Assembly (NCBI GenBank): GCA_900553775.1
Contig: USEZ01000004.1
Span: 1-38,730 of the forward strand
Length of the DNA: 38,730 bases
Origin: an uncultured Slackia sp.
Lineage (GTDB): Bacteria > Actinomycetota > Coriobacteriia > Coriobacteriales > Eggerthellaceae
Direction: 5' to 3'
Position numbers and translations under genes: made by a program. The notes beneath the pieces are model-generated. The model had not been told where the DNA came from and made no database searches. It saw only the letters and a list, made by a program, of their open reading frames with translations. Positions 8,934-18,509 of the stretch are shown one piece after another (position 1 is the stretch's first letter; the number at the start of each line of letters is the position of its first letter).

Positions 8934-10154
8934 ATGACGAAACTCAGGGCCACGGTGCCCTTCGTTGCATCGAATGCGCTTTCCCTTTTGGGAAATTCCA
9001 TCGCGGGCGTGGTTTTGCCGCTTGTGCTGCTGGCGAAAACGGGAGATGCCTTGGCGGCGGGCACGCTTGCCATCGTGTGCGCGCTGCCCCAGATTCTTGC
9101 GGGCCTGCTCGGCGGAGCGCTGCTCGATCGCTTCAACCGGCGCGACCTCTCGGTGCTTTCCGACCTGGTGTCGGCGGCGTCGATCGCCGCGCTTCCCCTG
9201 ATCGACGCCACGGTGGGCTTGTCGTTCGGGTGGTTCGTGGCATGCGGCATCGTCGGCGCGATCGGCGACGTTCCCGGCATGACCGCGCGCGATACGCTGC
9301 TGCCCGCGGTTGTTTCCCACGACGGCCTCGACCTGCAGCGCTTCATGGGGGTGACGCAGTCTATCGAGGGGCTGACGGTGATCGCAGGCCCTGCCGTCGC
9401 CTCGCTGGGCATGGGCTTTCTGGGCGCCGCGAATACGCTCTGGCTTACGGCGGCCCTTTCGGTCGCAGCGGCGGCGACGACCCTGTTCGTTCCCCGTGTT
9501 GCGGGCATGCCGCCGCTTGCGAACCGTGCCGCCGCCCCGAAGCGGGGCATGCTCCGCGCGGCCGCCGACTCCACGAAGGAAGGCGTGCGCGTGCTTTTCA
9601 GAAGCGATGCCGTGCTGCGTTCTTCGGTGGTGCTCGGCCTGTTGATCGTGACCGTGATGGGAAGCTATCAGGGCATGGTGCTGCCGGTGTTTTTCACGCA
9701 GCAGAACGCCCCGGCGCTTTTGGGCTATGTGCTTTCCGCCATGTCGGTGGGCGCTTTGGCGGGGTCGCTTCTGTACGCCCGTTTCGCTCCTGCGCTCAAG
9801 CGCCGTACGTGGTACGTGCTGTCGTTCGCGGGCATGGCGGCAGGCGTGGCGGCGCTCGGCTCTCTTTTTTCCTACGAGGCGCTGTTCGCCGGCGCGGCTC
9901 TTCTGGGGTTCGCATCGGGGCCGGCATCGGCGCTGCTCGGCTATTACATGTACGGGCTTATCCCCGACGTGCATCGCGGCGCGGCGTTGGGAACGCAGAA
10001 TTCCTTGATGCTCATGGTGGCTCCGGTTGCCGTATTCGGCTCGTCGCTCGCCATCGAAGCGATGGGCGTTGCCGCGACGTCGCTTGCGTTGGCTGCGGCG
10101 TGGCTCGCGCTGACCGTGTATGCCCTTGCGACGAAGGCCATGCGAAACATCTAG
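8934..10154 (+). CDS. MFS-family efflux transporter
   Basis: A 406-residue integral membrane protein with about 12 hydrophobic segments in two halves. The cytoplasmic loop between helices 2 and 3 has the MFS motif A pattern in GGALLDRFNRRDLSVLSD. The central loop (about 195-215) is basic. It resembles the MFS exporters that expel drugs and toxins (H+ antiport); the substrate cannot be assigned. The start at 8934 follows GAGAAAGGA (8919-8927); an upstream ATG at 8889 overlaps the promoter and is unlikely. It is probably switched on by the MerR regulator at 7728-8753. Two GC-rich hairpins follow the stop. Confidence 0.88.
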   Translation: MTKLRATVPFVASNALSLLGNSIAGVVLPLVLLAKTGDALAAGTLAIVCALPQILAGLLGGALLDRFNRRDLSVLSDLVSAASIAALPLIDATVGLSFGWFVACGIVGAIGDVPGMTARDTLLPAVVSHDGLDLQRFMGVTQSIEGLTVIAGPAVASLGMGFLGAANTLWLTAALSVAAAATTLFVPRVAGMPPLANRAAAPKRGMLRAAADSTKEGVRVLFRSDAVLRSSVVLGLLIVTVMGSYQGMVLPVFFTQQNAPALLGYVLSAMSVGALAGSLLYARFAPALKRRTWYVLSFAGMAAGVAALGSLFSYEALFAGAALLGFASGPASALLGYYMYGLIPDVHRGAALGTQNSLMLMVAPVAVFGSSLAIEAMGVAATSLALAAAWLALTVYALATKAMRNI

Positions 10155-10171
10155 ACCGCCTCGGGCGATGC

Positions 10172-10254
10172 CCCGTTCGCCCGCACGGCTGCGCGAACGG
10201 GTGGGCGTCTGCACGCCCGCGCGCGCCGCCGTGCCGCTGCGGGCGTGCAGGCGC
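10172..10254 (+). terminator. Two tandem GC-rich hairpins after the MFS gene
   Basis: Hairpin 1 pairs CCCGTTCGC (10172-10180) with GCGAACGGG (10193-10201). Hairpin 2 has a 16-bp stem (10205-10220 with 10239-10254) that is perfect except for one G-U pair. Neither is followed by a T run, so this is terminator-like structure rather than a classic intrinsic terminator. The rest of 10155-10480 has no gene; a lone TATGAT at 10395-10400 is a possible -10 for the next gene. Confidence 0.5.
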
Positions 10255-10480
10255 TGCATGTCCGATCGCCGGCCGCCAACCTGCCTTTCGCGCCATGTTT
10301 CGCTCTTGCGCGATCAGGCCGCTTCGACGTGGAGAAGCTTCGTTATATCGGCCGCCGCTTTCGTGCGCGGCGCATGGGCTTGCGGCCCGTGCGCTATGAT
10401 GCGCATCGAAAAACAGCGATCGCGGCGCCATGCCGCGCAAACGGACATCGCGGCTTCGCGCCGCGCAAGAGGGAGCAGGC

Positions 10481-11380
10481 ATGCCACGTTTCTTTCCCGA
10501 TTCCACCCTGGTGTTTTCAGGGCTGGGCTACGGAGCCGACGGCCCGTATCTGCAAATGAACGACCTCGAGGCGCAAAAGCAGATGCGCCTTCCCGTGCTC
10601 GGCCGCACGTTCACGCTCAAAAAGCTGCCGCAGCGTTATTGCATCGGCCCGTTCGATTTGAAAACGTACGAATCGAGCGCATGCCCGCTGATGACCGAGC
10701 TTCCCGATGCCGCCACGTATAGCGACGACATGTGCCCCGCCTGTCGCGAGGCCACGGGCTTCAACCCCGCGTTCTACAACGCCGACGCCATCTCGCCGCA
10801 GCAGCGCGCCTACAACCTGACGCCCCATTTCGTGTACATGGCGTATTTCTCGCCTGCGCATCTGAAGGTGGGCATCTCGTCGGAAACCCGCGGCATCGAG
10901 CGTTTGCTCGAGCAGGGCGCGCGCGTTGCGGGCATTCTCAAGCGCTACGCCAACGCCGACGAGGCGCGCTCGCTCGAGGCGAAGCTGTGCGCGCAGGACG
11001 GCATCTTGGAAACGATGCGCCTGGGAACGAAGAACAAGCTGCTCAGCGAGCCGTTCGATGCCCGAGCCGCTATGGATTGCGTGCTTGAGACGGCCCGCGC
11101 CCACGGAGTGGAGCCCGAATGCGGCGTGCTCGATCTGACGCCGTATTATTTCGGAGAAGGCGCGCAGGTGCCCGAGCTCATCCAGCTGCCCGACGGCTCG
11201 CCGAGCGATGCGTGCGCCGGCCGCTGCGTGGGCATGGTGGGCGGAACGCTTGCGCTCGAGCAGGACGGCAACGTGTTCGCGGTGCTGGTGAAAGACTGGG
11301 AATCGCACGCCGTCGAAATCACCGTGGGCGAAGTGCTGGTGGAATACGAGTACGAGCCGCAGCAGATGGGGCTGTGGTAA
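10481..11380 (+). CDS. DUF2797 family protein
   Basis: A 299-residue member of the DUF2797 family, of unknown function. The N-terminal third holds spaced cysteines (RYCIG, SSACPL, MCPACRE) that look like a zinc-binding site. The middle (about residues 110-180) has the FVYMAYFSPAHLKVGISS segment with a following arginine, which resembles a GIY-YIG nuclease-like fold; this fold link is inference. The start is preceded by AGAGGGA (10468-10474). Its stop codon overlaps the feoAB start (TAATG, 11378-11382), so the two are translated together, which hints at a role with iron or at least shared control. Confidence 0.83.
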   Translation: MPRFFPDSTLVFSGLGYGADGPYLQMNDLEAQKQMRLPVLGRTFTLKKLPQRYCIGPFDLKTYESSACPLMTELPDAATYSDDMCPACREATGFNPAFYNADAISPQQRAYNLTPHFVYMAYFSPAHLKVGISSETRGIERLLEQGARVAGILKRYANADEARSLEAKLCAQDGILETMRLGTKNKLLSEPFDARAAMDCVLETARAHGVEPECGVLDLTPYYFGEGAQVPELIQLPDGSPSDACAGRCVGMVGGTLALEQDGNVFAVLVKDWESHAVEITVGEVLVEYEYEPQQMGLW

Positions 11381-13749
11381 TGGCGCGCGGCATGACGCTC
11401 GACAAGGTCGAGCAGGGCAAAGATGCCGTCATCGCGTCGGTCGAGTGCGCCGAGCCTTCGCTGCGCAAGCATATCCTGGACATGGGCTTGACGCCCAGCA
11501 CCGAGGTCACGTTCGTCAAATGCGCCCCGATGGGCGATCCGATGGAGGTGCGCCTGCGCGGTTACGAGCTCACGCTGCGCAAGGAGGACGCCGCCCATAT
11601 CGCCGTGCGCGATGTCCACGACGCCCACGACCTGCGCCGCGTCAATCCCGATCAGCGCGAGACGGCGCACCCCGGCAAGGGCGAGTCGAAAACCTTCCGT
11701 CCGCGCGGGCAAGGGCGCGTGAAATCCGACGCCGAGCCGCTCACGTTCGCGCTCGCAGGCAACCAGAATTGCGGCAAGACGACGCTGTTCAACCAGCTTA
11801 CGGGTTCGAACCAGCACGTGGGCAACTTCCCTGGCGTCACGGTGACGCGCAAAGACGGCACGATCCGCAAGCACGACAACGCCACGGTGGTCGACCTGCC
11901 GGGCATCTATTCGCTTTCGCCGTATACGGGCGAAGAGGTGGTCACGCGCGAGTTTTTGATCGGGGAATCGCCTGACGGCATCATCAACATCGTGGACGCC
12001 ACCAACATCGAGCGCAATCTGTATCTGACGCTGCAGCTGATCGACCTGGATATTCCCATGGTGCTCGCGCTCAATATGATGGACGAGGTCACGGCCAACG
12101 GCGGCACGGTCGATATCAACGCGCTCGAATCCATGCTCGGCATTCCGGTGGTGCCCATCTCGGCCACGAAAGGCGAAGGCATCGACGAGCTGGTCGACCA
12201 CGCCTTGCACGTGGCGCGTTTCGGCGAACGTCCGGGACGTCAGGATTTCTGTCGCCCCGACGCGGCCGACGGCGGCGCGCTGCATCGCTGCATCCACGGC
12301 ATTTCCGAGCTGGTGGAAGACCATGCCGTGCGCATGGGCGTTCCCGTGCGCTTCGCCGCCACCAAGCTGGTGGAAGACGACGCGCTCGTGCGCGACGCGC
12401 TGCATCTGGACGAGAACGAGAAGCGCGCCATCGAGCATATCGTGTCGCAGATGGAGCGCGAGGGCGGAGCCGACCGCATGGCCGCGCTTGCCGACATGCG
12501 CTTCCGCTTCATCGAAGACGTGTGCGACGCCACGGTGGTCAAGCCGGCGGAAAGCCGCGAACACAAGCGTTCGGTGGCGATCGACCGCGTTCTGACGGGG
12601 CGCTTCACCGCGTTGCCGGTGTTCGTGGCCATCATGGGCGTGGTGTTCTGGCTGACGTTCGGCGTGGTGGGCGCGGCGCTGCAGGAGTGGATGGATGTCG
12701 CCGTAGGTTGGGTGACCGACCTTGTTGACGCGGGCCTTTCGGCCTGGGGCGTCAACGAAGTGGTGCATTCGCTCGTGATCGACGGCGCCTTCGCGGGCGT
12801 GGGAAGCGTGCTGAGCTTCCTGCCCATCATCGTGGTGCTGTTCTTCTTTCTGTCGCTTTTGGAAGACTCGGGCTATATGGCTCGCGTGGCGTTCGTGATG
12901 GACAAGCTTTTGCGCAAACTGGGTCTTTCGGGCCGCAGTTTCGTGCCCATGCTTATCGGCTTCGGTTGCTCGGTGCCGGCGATCATGGCCACGCGCACGC
13001 TTCCGTCCGAGCATGACCGCAAGATGACCGTCATGCTGACGCCGTTCATGAGCTGTTCGGCGAAGCTTCCCATATACGCCCTGTTCACGGCAGTGTTTTT
13101 CCCCGACCACGCGGTGCCGGTGATGATTTCTCTGTACCTGATGGGCATGGTCGTGGGCGTGCTTGCGGCGCTGGTGCTCAAGCGCACCGCGTTCAAGGGC
13201 GACCCGGTGCCTTTCGTCATGGAGCTGCCGAACTACCGTTTGCCGTCGTTGGGCAATATGGGGCGTTTGGTGTGGGACAAGGCGAAAGACTTCCTCACCC
13301 GCGCGTTCACGATCATCTTTCTGGCGTCGGTGGTCATCTGGTTCTTGCAGACGTTCGACGTGCGCCTGAACGTGGTGGCCGACTCGGCCGACAGCCTGCT
13401 GGCATTGCTCGGCGGCCTGATCGCGCCTGTGTTCGCGCCGTTGGGATTCGGCGATTGGCAGGCGTCCACGGCGCTGGTCACGGGATTTGTGGCCAAGGAA
13501 AGCGTGGTAAGTACGTTGACGGTTCTGCTGGGCAGCGCATCGGCGATATCGGGGCTGTTCACGCCGCTCACGGCGTTTTCGTTCCTGACGTTCGCGCTGC
13601 TCTATACGCCGTGCGTCGCGGCTATCGCAGCGGTGAAAAACGAGCTCGGCGGCAAAAGCGCCGCGGCCGTGGTGGTCATGCAGTGCGGCGTGGCCTGGCT
13701 TGCCGCGTTCGCCGTGCGTATGGCGGGCATCGCGCTCGGCCTGGGATAG
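11380..13749 (+). CDS. feoAB: FeoA-FeoB fusion, ferrous iron transporter
   Basis: A 789-residue fusion. Residues 1-80 are an SH3-like FeoA domain; about 80-120 is a charged linker; then comes FeoB. The G-protein domain has G1 GNQNCGKTT (127-135, Gln in place of the usual Pro), G3 DLPG and G4 NMMD. The membrane part has about 8-10 helices, with the two Gate motifs containing GCSVPAIMATR and MSCSAKLPIYAL, whose cysteines are thought to line the iron path. The protein imports Fe2+ under anoxic conditions. FeoA is usually a separate gene; fusion is known in some anaerobes. The start ATG at 11380 overlaps the DUF2797 stop; in-frame codons upstream are antisense noise. No Fur-like box was recognised upstream of the operon. 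Confidence 0.95.
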   Translation: MARGMTLDKVEQGKDAVIASVECAEPSLRKHILDMGLTPSTEVTFVKCAPMGDPMEVRLRGYELTLRKEDAAHIAVRDVHDAHDLRRVNPDQRETAHPGKGESKTFRPRGQGRVKSDAEPLTFALAGNQNCGKTTLFNQLTGSNQHVGNFPGVTVTRKDGTIRKHDNATVVDLPGIYSLSPYTGEEVVTREFLIGESPDGIINIVDATNIERNLYLTLQLIDLDIPMVLALNMMDEVTANGGTVDINALESMLGIPVVPISATKGEGIDELVDHALHVARFGERPGRQDFCRPDAADGGALHRCIHGISELVEDHAVRMGVPVRFAATKLVEDDALVRDALHLDENEKRAIEHIVSQMEREGGADRMAALADMRFRFIEDVCDATVVKPAESREHKRSVAIDRVLTGRFTALPVFVAIMGVVFWLTFGVVGAALQEWMDVAVGWVTDLVDAGLSAWGVNEVVHSLVIDGAFAGVGSVLSFLPIIVVLFFFLSLLEDSGYMARVAFVMDKLLRKLGLSGRSFVPMLIGFGCSVPAIMATRTLPSEHDRKMTVMLTPFMSCSAKLPIYALFTAVFFPDHAVPVMISLYLMGMVVGVLAALVLKRTAFKGDPVPFVMELPNYRLPSLGNMGRLVWDKAKDFLTRAFTIIFLASVVIWFLQTFDVRLNVVADSADSLLALLGGLIAPVFAPLGFGDWQASTALVTGFVAKESVVSTLTVLLGSASAISGLFTPLTAFSFLTFALLYTPCVAAIAAVKNELGGKSAAAVVVMQCGVAWLAAFAVRMAGIALGLG

Positions 13750-14077
13750 GCCGCGGCGCCCGCCGCCCCCACGGCGTCCGACCCGCATCGGGCGGCCTTC
13801 GCGAAGGGCCGGCTTCGTTGCGGGCAGGGCGCGCTCACGCGTCGCGTTTCGGTTCGCGTGCCGCATCGCCGATGCTTCGGCTCCTCGGCCGCCCGCCAAG
13901 CTCTTTCGCGGCGCGCATTCGTCGGAAACGCAACGGTCGCGCGGCCGCATGCGGCTTACGTCCGCTTCCTGACTATAATGAGGAAAAAAGGGCGTCGCCG
14001 CGCGGCCCGTTTCCTACGGTCGGGCGAAGCGCGGCATTCGCGCCCTCGGACGAACCCGACCCACGGAGCGTGCTGCC
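13750..14077. other. Intergenic region, 328 bp, with possible -10 element
   Basis: No gene is supported here. An imperfect hairpin around GGCCTTCGCGAAGGGCC (about 13794-13810) could end feoAB transcription, without a T run. TATAAT at 13974-13979 is a good -10 for the ABC transporter operon, but no matching -35 is seen 16-18 bp upstream. Confidence 0.45.
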
Positions 14078-14779
14078 ATGGCTTTTGTCGAATTCCGCGA
14101 TGTGCGCAAAATCTACCATATGGGCGAAGTGGAGGTGGCCGCCGCAGACGGCATGACCTTCGATATCGAACGCGGCGAGTTGGTCGTGGTGGTGGGGCCG
14201 TCCGGATCCGGCAAAACCACGCTGCTCAACATGCTCGGCGGCATGGATTCGTGCACGTCGGGGTCTATCAAGCTCGACGGCCGCGAAATCAGCGCGTTCA
14301 GTGCCAAGGAGCTCACCGATTATCGCCGTTACGATATCGGTTTCGTGTTCCAGTTCTACAACCTGGTGCAAAACCTCACGGCGCTCGAGAACGTCGAGCT
14401 TGCCTCGCAGATCTGCCGCGACCCGCTTCCCGCCGCCGAAGCGCTCGAAGAGGTGGGCCTTGCGCATCGCATGGGCAATTTCCCCGCGCAGCTTTCGGGC
14501 GGCGAGCAGCAGCGCGTTGCCATCGCCCGCGCCCTTGCGAAAAACCCCAAGCTGCTTTTGTGCGACGAGCCCACGGGCGCCCTTGATTACAAGACGGGCA
14601 AGGCCATCTTGAAGCTTTTGCAGGACACATGCGTGCAGACCGGGAAAACGGTGGTGCTGATCACGCACAATTCGGCGTTCACGGCCATCGCCGACCGCGT
14701 CATCCATATCAAGGAGGGCCGCGTGGAATCGGTCGAACTCAACGCGCATCCCGTAGCAGCCGAAACCGTGGAATGGTAG
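14078..14779 (+). CDS. ABC transporter ATP-binding protein (MacB/LolD type)
   Basis: A 233-residue ATPase of the MacB/LolD/FtsE group. It has Walker A GPSGSGKTT (about 44-52), the Q-loop in FVFQFYNLVQNLTALENV, the signature LSGGEQQRVAIARAL, Walker B LLLCDEPTGALD and the H-loop histidine in LITHN. This group works with FtsX-fold permeases as mechanotransmission machines: ATP hydrolysis in the cytoplasm moves extracellular domains rather than carrying a substrate through the membrane. The partner is the permease that starts 4 bp after the stop. Confidence 0.93.
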   Translation: MAFVEFRDVRKIYHMGEVEVAAADGMTFDIERGELVVVVGPSGSGKTTLLNMLGGMDSCTSGSIKLDGREISAFSAKELTDYRRYDIGFVFQFYNLVQNLTALENVELASQICRDPLPAAEALEEVGLAHRMGNFPAQLSGGEQQRVAIARALAKNPKLLLCDEPTGALDYKTGKAILKLLQDTCVQTGKTVVLITHNSAFTAIADRVIHIKEGRVESVELNAHPVAAETVEW

Positions 14780-14783
14780 CGCT

Positions 14784-17700
14784 ATGAAGAGCATGTTCAG
14801 CAAAGGCGTGGCGCGCTCGATCACGCATTCGCTCGGACGGTTTTTGGCCATTGCCGTCATCGCCGCCCTCGGCACGGGATTCTATGCCGGCCTGCGCATG
14901 ACGGGTCCCGATATGCGCCTTGCGGCCGACCAATACTTCGATGCCACTTCCATGGCCGATTTGCGCGTGGTGTCCACGTTGGGCTTGAGCGACGAGAGCA
15001 TCGGGCTTTTGCGCGATGTCGAAGGCGTCGCGGCCGTCATGCCCGCGCATGAGGTGGACGTGCTGGCCGAAGTGGAAGACGTGCAATACACCATGCGCGT
15101 GCAATCGTTCGACGCGTCGGCGGCGCGTGCGTCGGACACCTCCGACGGCGAGCATGCCTATTCCGACGACGCCTCCTATCTGAACAGGCCGATCCTTGTT
15201 TCGGGGTCGTGGCCCGAAGGTCCGGGCGAATGCGTGCTGGCCGCCGATGTCGTGATGGAGGGCGACGTTGCCGTGGGCGATGTCGTGACGGTGCTCGAAG
15301 GCACGCAGGATATCGACGACACGCTTGCAACGCGCGAATATACGGTGACGGGCTTCGTACGCTGCTCGTATTACGCTTCGCCCACCAACCTGGGAACCAC
15401 ATCGCTCGGCAGCGGCTCGATCGACCAGGTCGTCTTCGTCGATACGGCGGGATTCGCCGCCGATACGCCTTATACCGAGGCGTTCGTAGCCGTGGAAGGG
15501 GCCGCCGACGAGGCGGCGGGAAGCGACGCCTATCAGGAAAAGGTCGATGCGGTCGCGCAGCGCATCGAAGATTCGGGCCTTGCCGCCGTGCGTCTTGACG
15601 AGGTGAAATCGACCGCTCAAGAAGAGCTCGACGAGAAGCGAGCGGAATACGAGGCGCAGCGCGCCGATGCCGAAACGCAGCTTGCCGACGGGGCGGCCGA
15701 GCTCGACGACGCCCGCGCGCAGCTCGACGACGCGGCGTCGCAGCTCGAAAGCGGGCAGGCGGAGCTGGATGCGGCGGCTGCGACGATCGCCGCAAGCGAG
15801 CGGCAGCTCGCCGACGGGCAGCAGGCTTTCGACCAAGGGGCCTCCCAGCTCGCCGACGGGCGCGCAACGGCGGAATCGCAGCTCGCCGATGCGCAGGCGC
15901 GGCTCGACGACGCCCAAGCGCAATATGACGACGCGATGGCGCTGCGCGACGAGCTTGCGGCGCAGCGCGTCCAAGCGCAGGCGAGCCTCGATGCCGTGAA
16001 CGCCGCGATCGCCGAGAACATGCCCGTGATCGAGCAGGGCATCGAGCGCGCCCAGCGCATCATCGACGGAGCGAACGAGAACATCGCGGCGCTCGATCCG
16101 GCCGATCCCGAATACGACAAGAAGCTCGCGGCGTTGCAATCGTGGCTTGCCGCGGGGCAGAAGGCGCTCGCCGAGCTGCAGGGCCAGAAAGACGAGCTGC
16201 TTTCCCGACAGGAGCAGCTTGCCCGGGCGCTTGCGCAGATCGATGCGGGCATCGCGCAGATCGACGGGCAGACGGCGGGCGTGCCCGAGCAGCTTGCCGC
16301 CGCCCGCGACGAGCTCGACGCCCGGCGCGCGGCGGCCGAAGACGGTTTCGCCGCGGCGCAGGCGACGCTCGATGCGTCGGCCGCCAAGCTGGCCGACGGC
16401 CGCGCGCAGCTTGCGGCAGGTCGGGACGCGTATGCCGTAGGCGCCGCCGAGCTTGAAGGCGGCAAGGCCGACTACGCCGAAGGCCTTGCATCCTACGAGG
16501 CGGGCAAGGCGGAATACGACGAGCGCAAAGCCGACGCCGAGGCGCAGCTTGCCGATGCCGAAGCGCAGCTCGATGCGGCACAAGAGGAAATCGACGCGCT
16601 TGAAGCGCCCGAAATCATGGTGCTCGACCGCACGAAGAACATCGGCGCGGAAAGCTTCCGTTCCGATGCGGCCCGTATCGACCGCATCGCCATGGTGTTC
16701 CCGTTCATCTTCTTCCTGGTGGCGGCGCTTGTGTCGCTGACCACCATGACGCGCATGGTCGAAGAGGAGCGCGTGCTTATCGGCACCTATAAGGCGCTCG
16801 GCTACAGCAATGCGCGCATCACGTCGAAGTATCTGGTCTATGCCGCGGTGGCGAGCGGCGTGGGCTCGATCGCGGGCATCGTGGCGCTGTCGCTGTTTTT
16901 GCCGTATTTCATCATGAACGCCTATGCGATCATTTACGCCGTGCCGCCGCGTCCCGTGCCGATCGATCCCGGCTTGGCGTTGCTTTCGGCGGGGCTCGGC
17001 GTGGGCATCACCGTGGCCGCCACGTGGTTCGCCGCGGCTTCCACGCTGCGCGAGACGCCGGCGTCGCTCATGCTGCCGCGCGCCCCGAAGGCGGGCAAGC
17101 GCATTCTGCTCGAACGCGTGAAGCCCCTGTGGAGCCGCATGTCGTTTTCCTGGAAGGTGACGGCGCGCAACATATTCCGGTACAAACGCCGCTTCTTCAT
17201 GGCGGTGGTGGGCATCGCGGGCTGCACGGCGCTGCTGCTGACCGGGTTGGGGCTGCAAAACGCCATCAACGACATCATCGACAAGCAGTTCGGCGAGGTC
17301 TACCACTACAACATGGTGGTGCGCGAGGCCGACGACGTGTCGGACGAAGACGCCGGCAAGGCCGAACGGATCCTTGCCGATGCGGGTCTTGGCGCATCGT
17401 ATGAGCTGGCCCATACCGAGAATATGCTGGCCGCCCGCCCCAACGACCCCGACGGCGAGCATCAGCGCTTCGAGCTGGTCGTGCCCGAGAATCCGCAGGC
17501 TTTCGCGGAGTATGTGACCATGCGCGAGCGTTTGGGGCATGACCCTATCGAGCTCGACGGCGAGGGCGTGGTGGTCAGCGAGAAGCTTGCCAACGAGCTG
17601 GGGCTTGCGAAAGGCGACGCCATCATGCTCTTCGACGAAGACGCGGTGGGCAACGCCACGGGCGCCGGGCGCGAAGCGCGCATCGCCGGCATCATGGAAA

Positions 17701-18311
17701 ACTACGTGAGCCAGTATGCGTTCGCCACGCCCGAGGCGTTCGATGCCCTGATGGGCGAGAAGCCGCAGTACACGACGCTGTTCGTGAAAGCGGCCGACGA
17801 CGAGGCTTCCCGCAGCGCGCTTTCCGACGAGCTTCTGGGGATCGACGGGGTGAAGACGGTCGGCTTCAACGACGAGACGATCGATTCGTATCGCACGATG
17901 CTCAAGAGCGTCGACGCCGTGGTGGTGGTGCTCGTGATCGCCGCGGCGGCGCTTGCATTCGTGGTGCTGTACAACCTCACGAACATCAACATCACCGAGC
18001 GCCAGCGCGAAATAGCCACGCTCAAGGTGCTCGGCTTCAACCCGCATGAGGTGAACGCCTACATCTATCGCGAAACGCTGCTGCTTTCGGCGATCGGCGC
18101 GCTGGTAGGCTGCGTGCTCGGCATTTTCATGGAGGGCTTCGTGGTGATGACCGCCGAAGTTGACCAGGTGATGTTCGGCCGCGAAATCCACGCGCTGAGC
18201 TTCGTTATCGCCTTCGCGCTCACGATGCTGTTCTCGGTGCTGGTCACGTTCTTCATGCGCAAGAAGCTTTCCGACATCGACATGGTGGAAAGCCTGAAGT
18301 CGGTCGAATAG
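14784..18311 (+). CDS. FtsX-family ABC permease with long extracellular coiled coil (1175 aa)
   Basis: One membrane helix near the N-terminus (about 12-33), an extracellular MacB-like region (34-270), then about 330 residues (275-605) of Ala/Gln/Glu/Asp-rich heptad-like sequence with recurring AQLADG/AQLDDA units, predicted to be coiled coil. The first FtsX transmembrane block follows (helices near 632-655, 685-713 and 730-755), then a second unit with a helix at about 805-825, an extracellular domain and three helices (1042-1065, 1095-1120, 1138-1158). Normal MacB-type permeases are 400-850 residues, so the coil accounts for the extra size. The protein pairs with the preceding ATPase. Likely roles are export of peptides or lipids, or signalling to cell-wall enzymes; no substrate can be assigned. 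Confidence 0.9.
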   Translation: MKSMFSKGVARSITHSLGRFLAIAVIAALGTGFYAGLRMTGPDMRLAADQYFDATSMADLRVVSTLGLSDESIGLLRDVEGVAAVMPAHEVDVLAEVEDVQYTMRVQSFDASAARASDTSDGEHAYSDDASYLNRPILVSGSWPEGPGECVLAADVVMEGDVAVGDVVTVLEGTQDIDDTLATREYTVTGFVRCSYYASPTNLGTTSLGSGSIDQVVFVDTAGFAADTPYTEAFVAVEGAADEAAGSDAYQEKVDAVAQRIEDSGLAAVRLDEVKSTAQEELDEKRAEYEAQRADAETQLADGAAELDDARAQLDDAASQLESGQAELDAAAATIAASERQLADGQQAFDQGASQLADGRATAESQLADAQARLDDAQAQYDDAMALRDELAAQRVQAQASLDAVNAAIAENMPVIEQGIERAQRIIDGANENIAALDPADPEYDKKLAALQSWLAAGQKALAELQGQKDELLSRQEQLARALAQIDAGIAQIDGQTAGVPEQLAAARDELDARRAAAEDGFAAAQATLDASAAKLADGRAQLAAGRDAYAVGAAELEGGKADYAEGLASYEAGKAEYDERKADAEAQLADAEAQLDAAQEEIDALEAPEIMVLDRTKNIGAESFRSDAARIDRIAMVFPFIFFLVAALVSLTTMTRMVEEERVLIGTYKALGYSNARITSKYLVYAAVASGVGSIAGIVALSLFLPYFIMNAYAIIYAVPPRPVPIDPGLALLSAGLGVGITVAATWFAAASTLRETPASLMLPRAPKAGKRILLERVKPLWSRMSFSWKVTARNIFRYKRRFFMAVVGIAGCTALLLTGLGLQNAINDIIDKQFGEVYHYNMVVREADDVSDEDAGKAERILADAGLGASYELAHTENMLAARPNDPDGEHQRFELVVPENPQAFAEYVTMRERLGHDPIELDGEGVVVSEKLANELGLAKGDAIMLFDEDAVGNATGAGREARIAGIMENYVSQYAFATPEAFDALMGEKPQYTTLFVKAADDEASRSALSDELLGIDGVKTVGFNDETIDSYRTMLKSVDAVVVVLVIAAAALAFVVLYNLTNINITERQREIATLKVLGFNPHEVNAYIYRETLLLSAIGALVGCVLGIFMEGFVVMTAEVDQVMFGREIHALSFVIAFALTMLFSVLVTFFMRKKLSDIDMVESLKSVE

Positions 18312-18439
18312 CGCGGAAGGGCCCGACGCGAGAAGGGCGGCCCGGTCCGCGCAGGCGCCCGGCCGGGGGCGGGGTATCGCACGGGGAAGGGCTCGCGTGT
18401 CGTCTGCTCGTCTTCATGCGACACCGCGATGAGACAACG

Positions 18440-18470
18440 AAGGAGGGCGGCCTGCGCGGCCGCCCTTCTT
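18440..18470. terminator. Bidirectional terminator between convergent genes
   Basis: GGGCGGCC (18445-18452) pairs with GGCCGCCC (18458-18465) over a 5-nt loop, and the stem extends outward with AAGGA/TTCTT pairs (one G-U). It lies between the ends of the FtsX permease (18311) and the minus-strand reductase (18510) and is symmetric enough to serve both. Confidence 0.82.
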
Positions 18471-18509
18471 GCGTCCATGGCTTCGCTTCGCGCGCGATGC
18501 GTTCGCGCT

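Noticed and set aside
10827..10838. CCCATTTCGTGT inside the DUF2797 gene, resembling the 34-bp repeat core
   Set aside because: A single short match that encodes a conserved His-Phe-Val stretch of the protein; chance similarity.
11146..13950. 934-codon minus-strand frame opposite feoAB
   Set aside because: Pure shadow of the FeoA-FeoB gene in GC-rich DNA: Arg/His/Ala-rich, without domains.
14739..18191. 1150-codon minus-strand frame opposite the FtsX permease
   Set aside because: Created by the codon bias of the permease and its Ala-rich coil; no start signal or recognisable domain.
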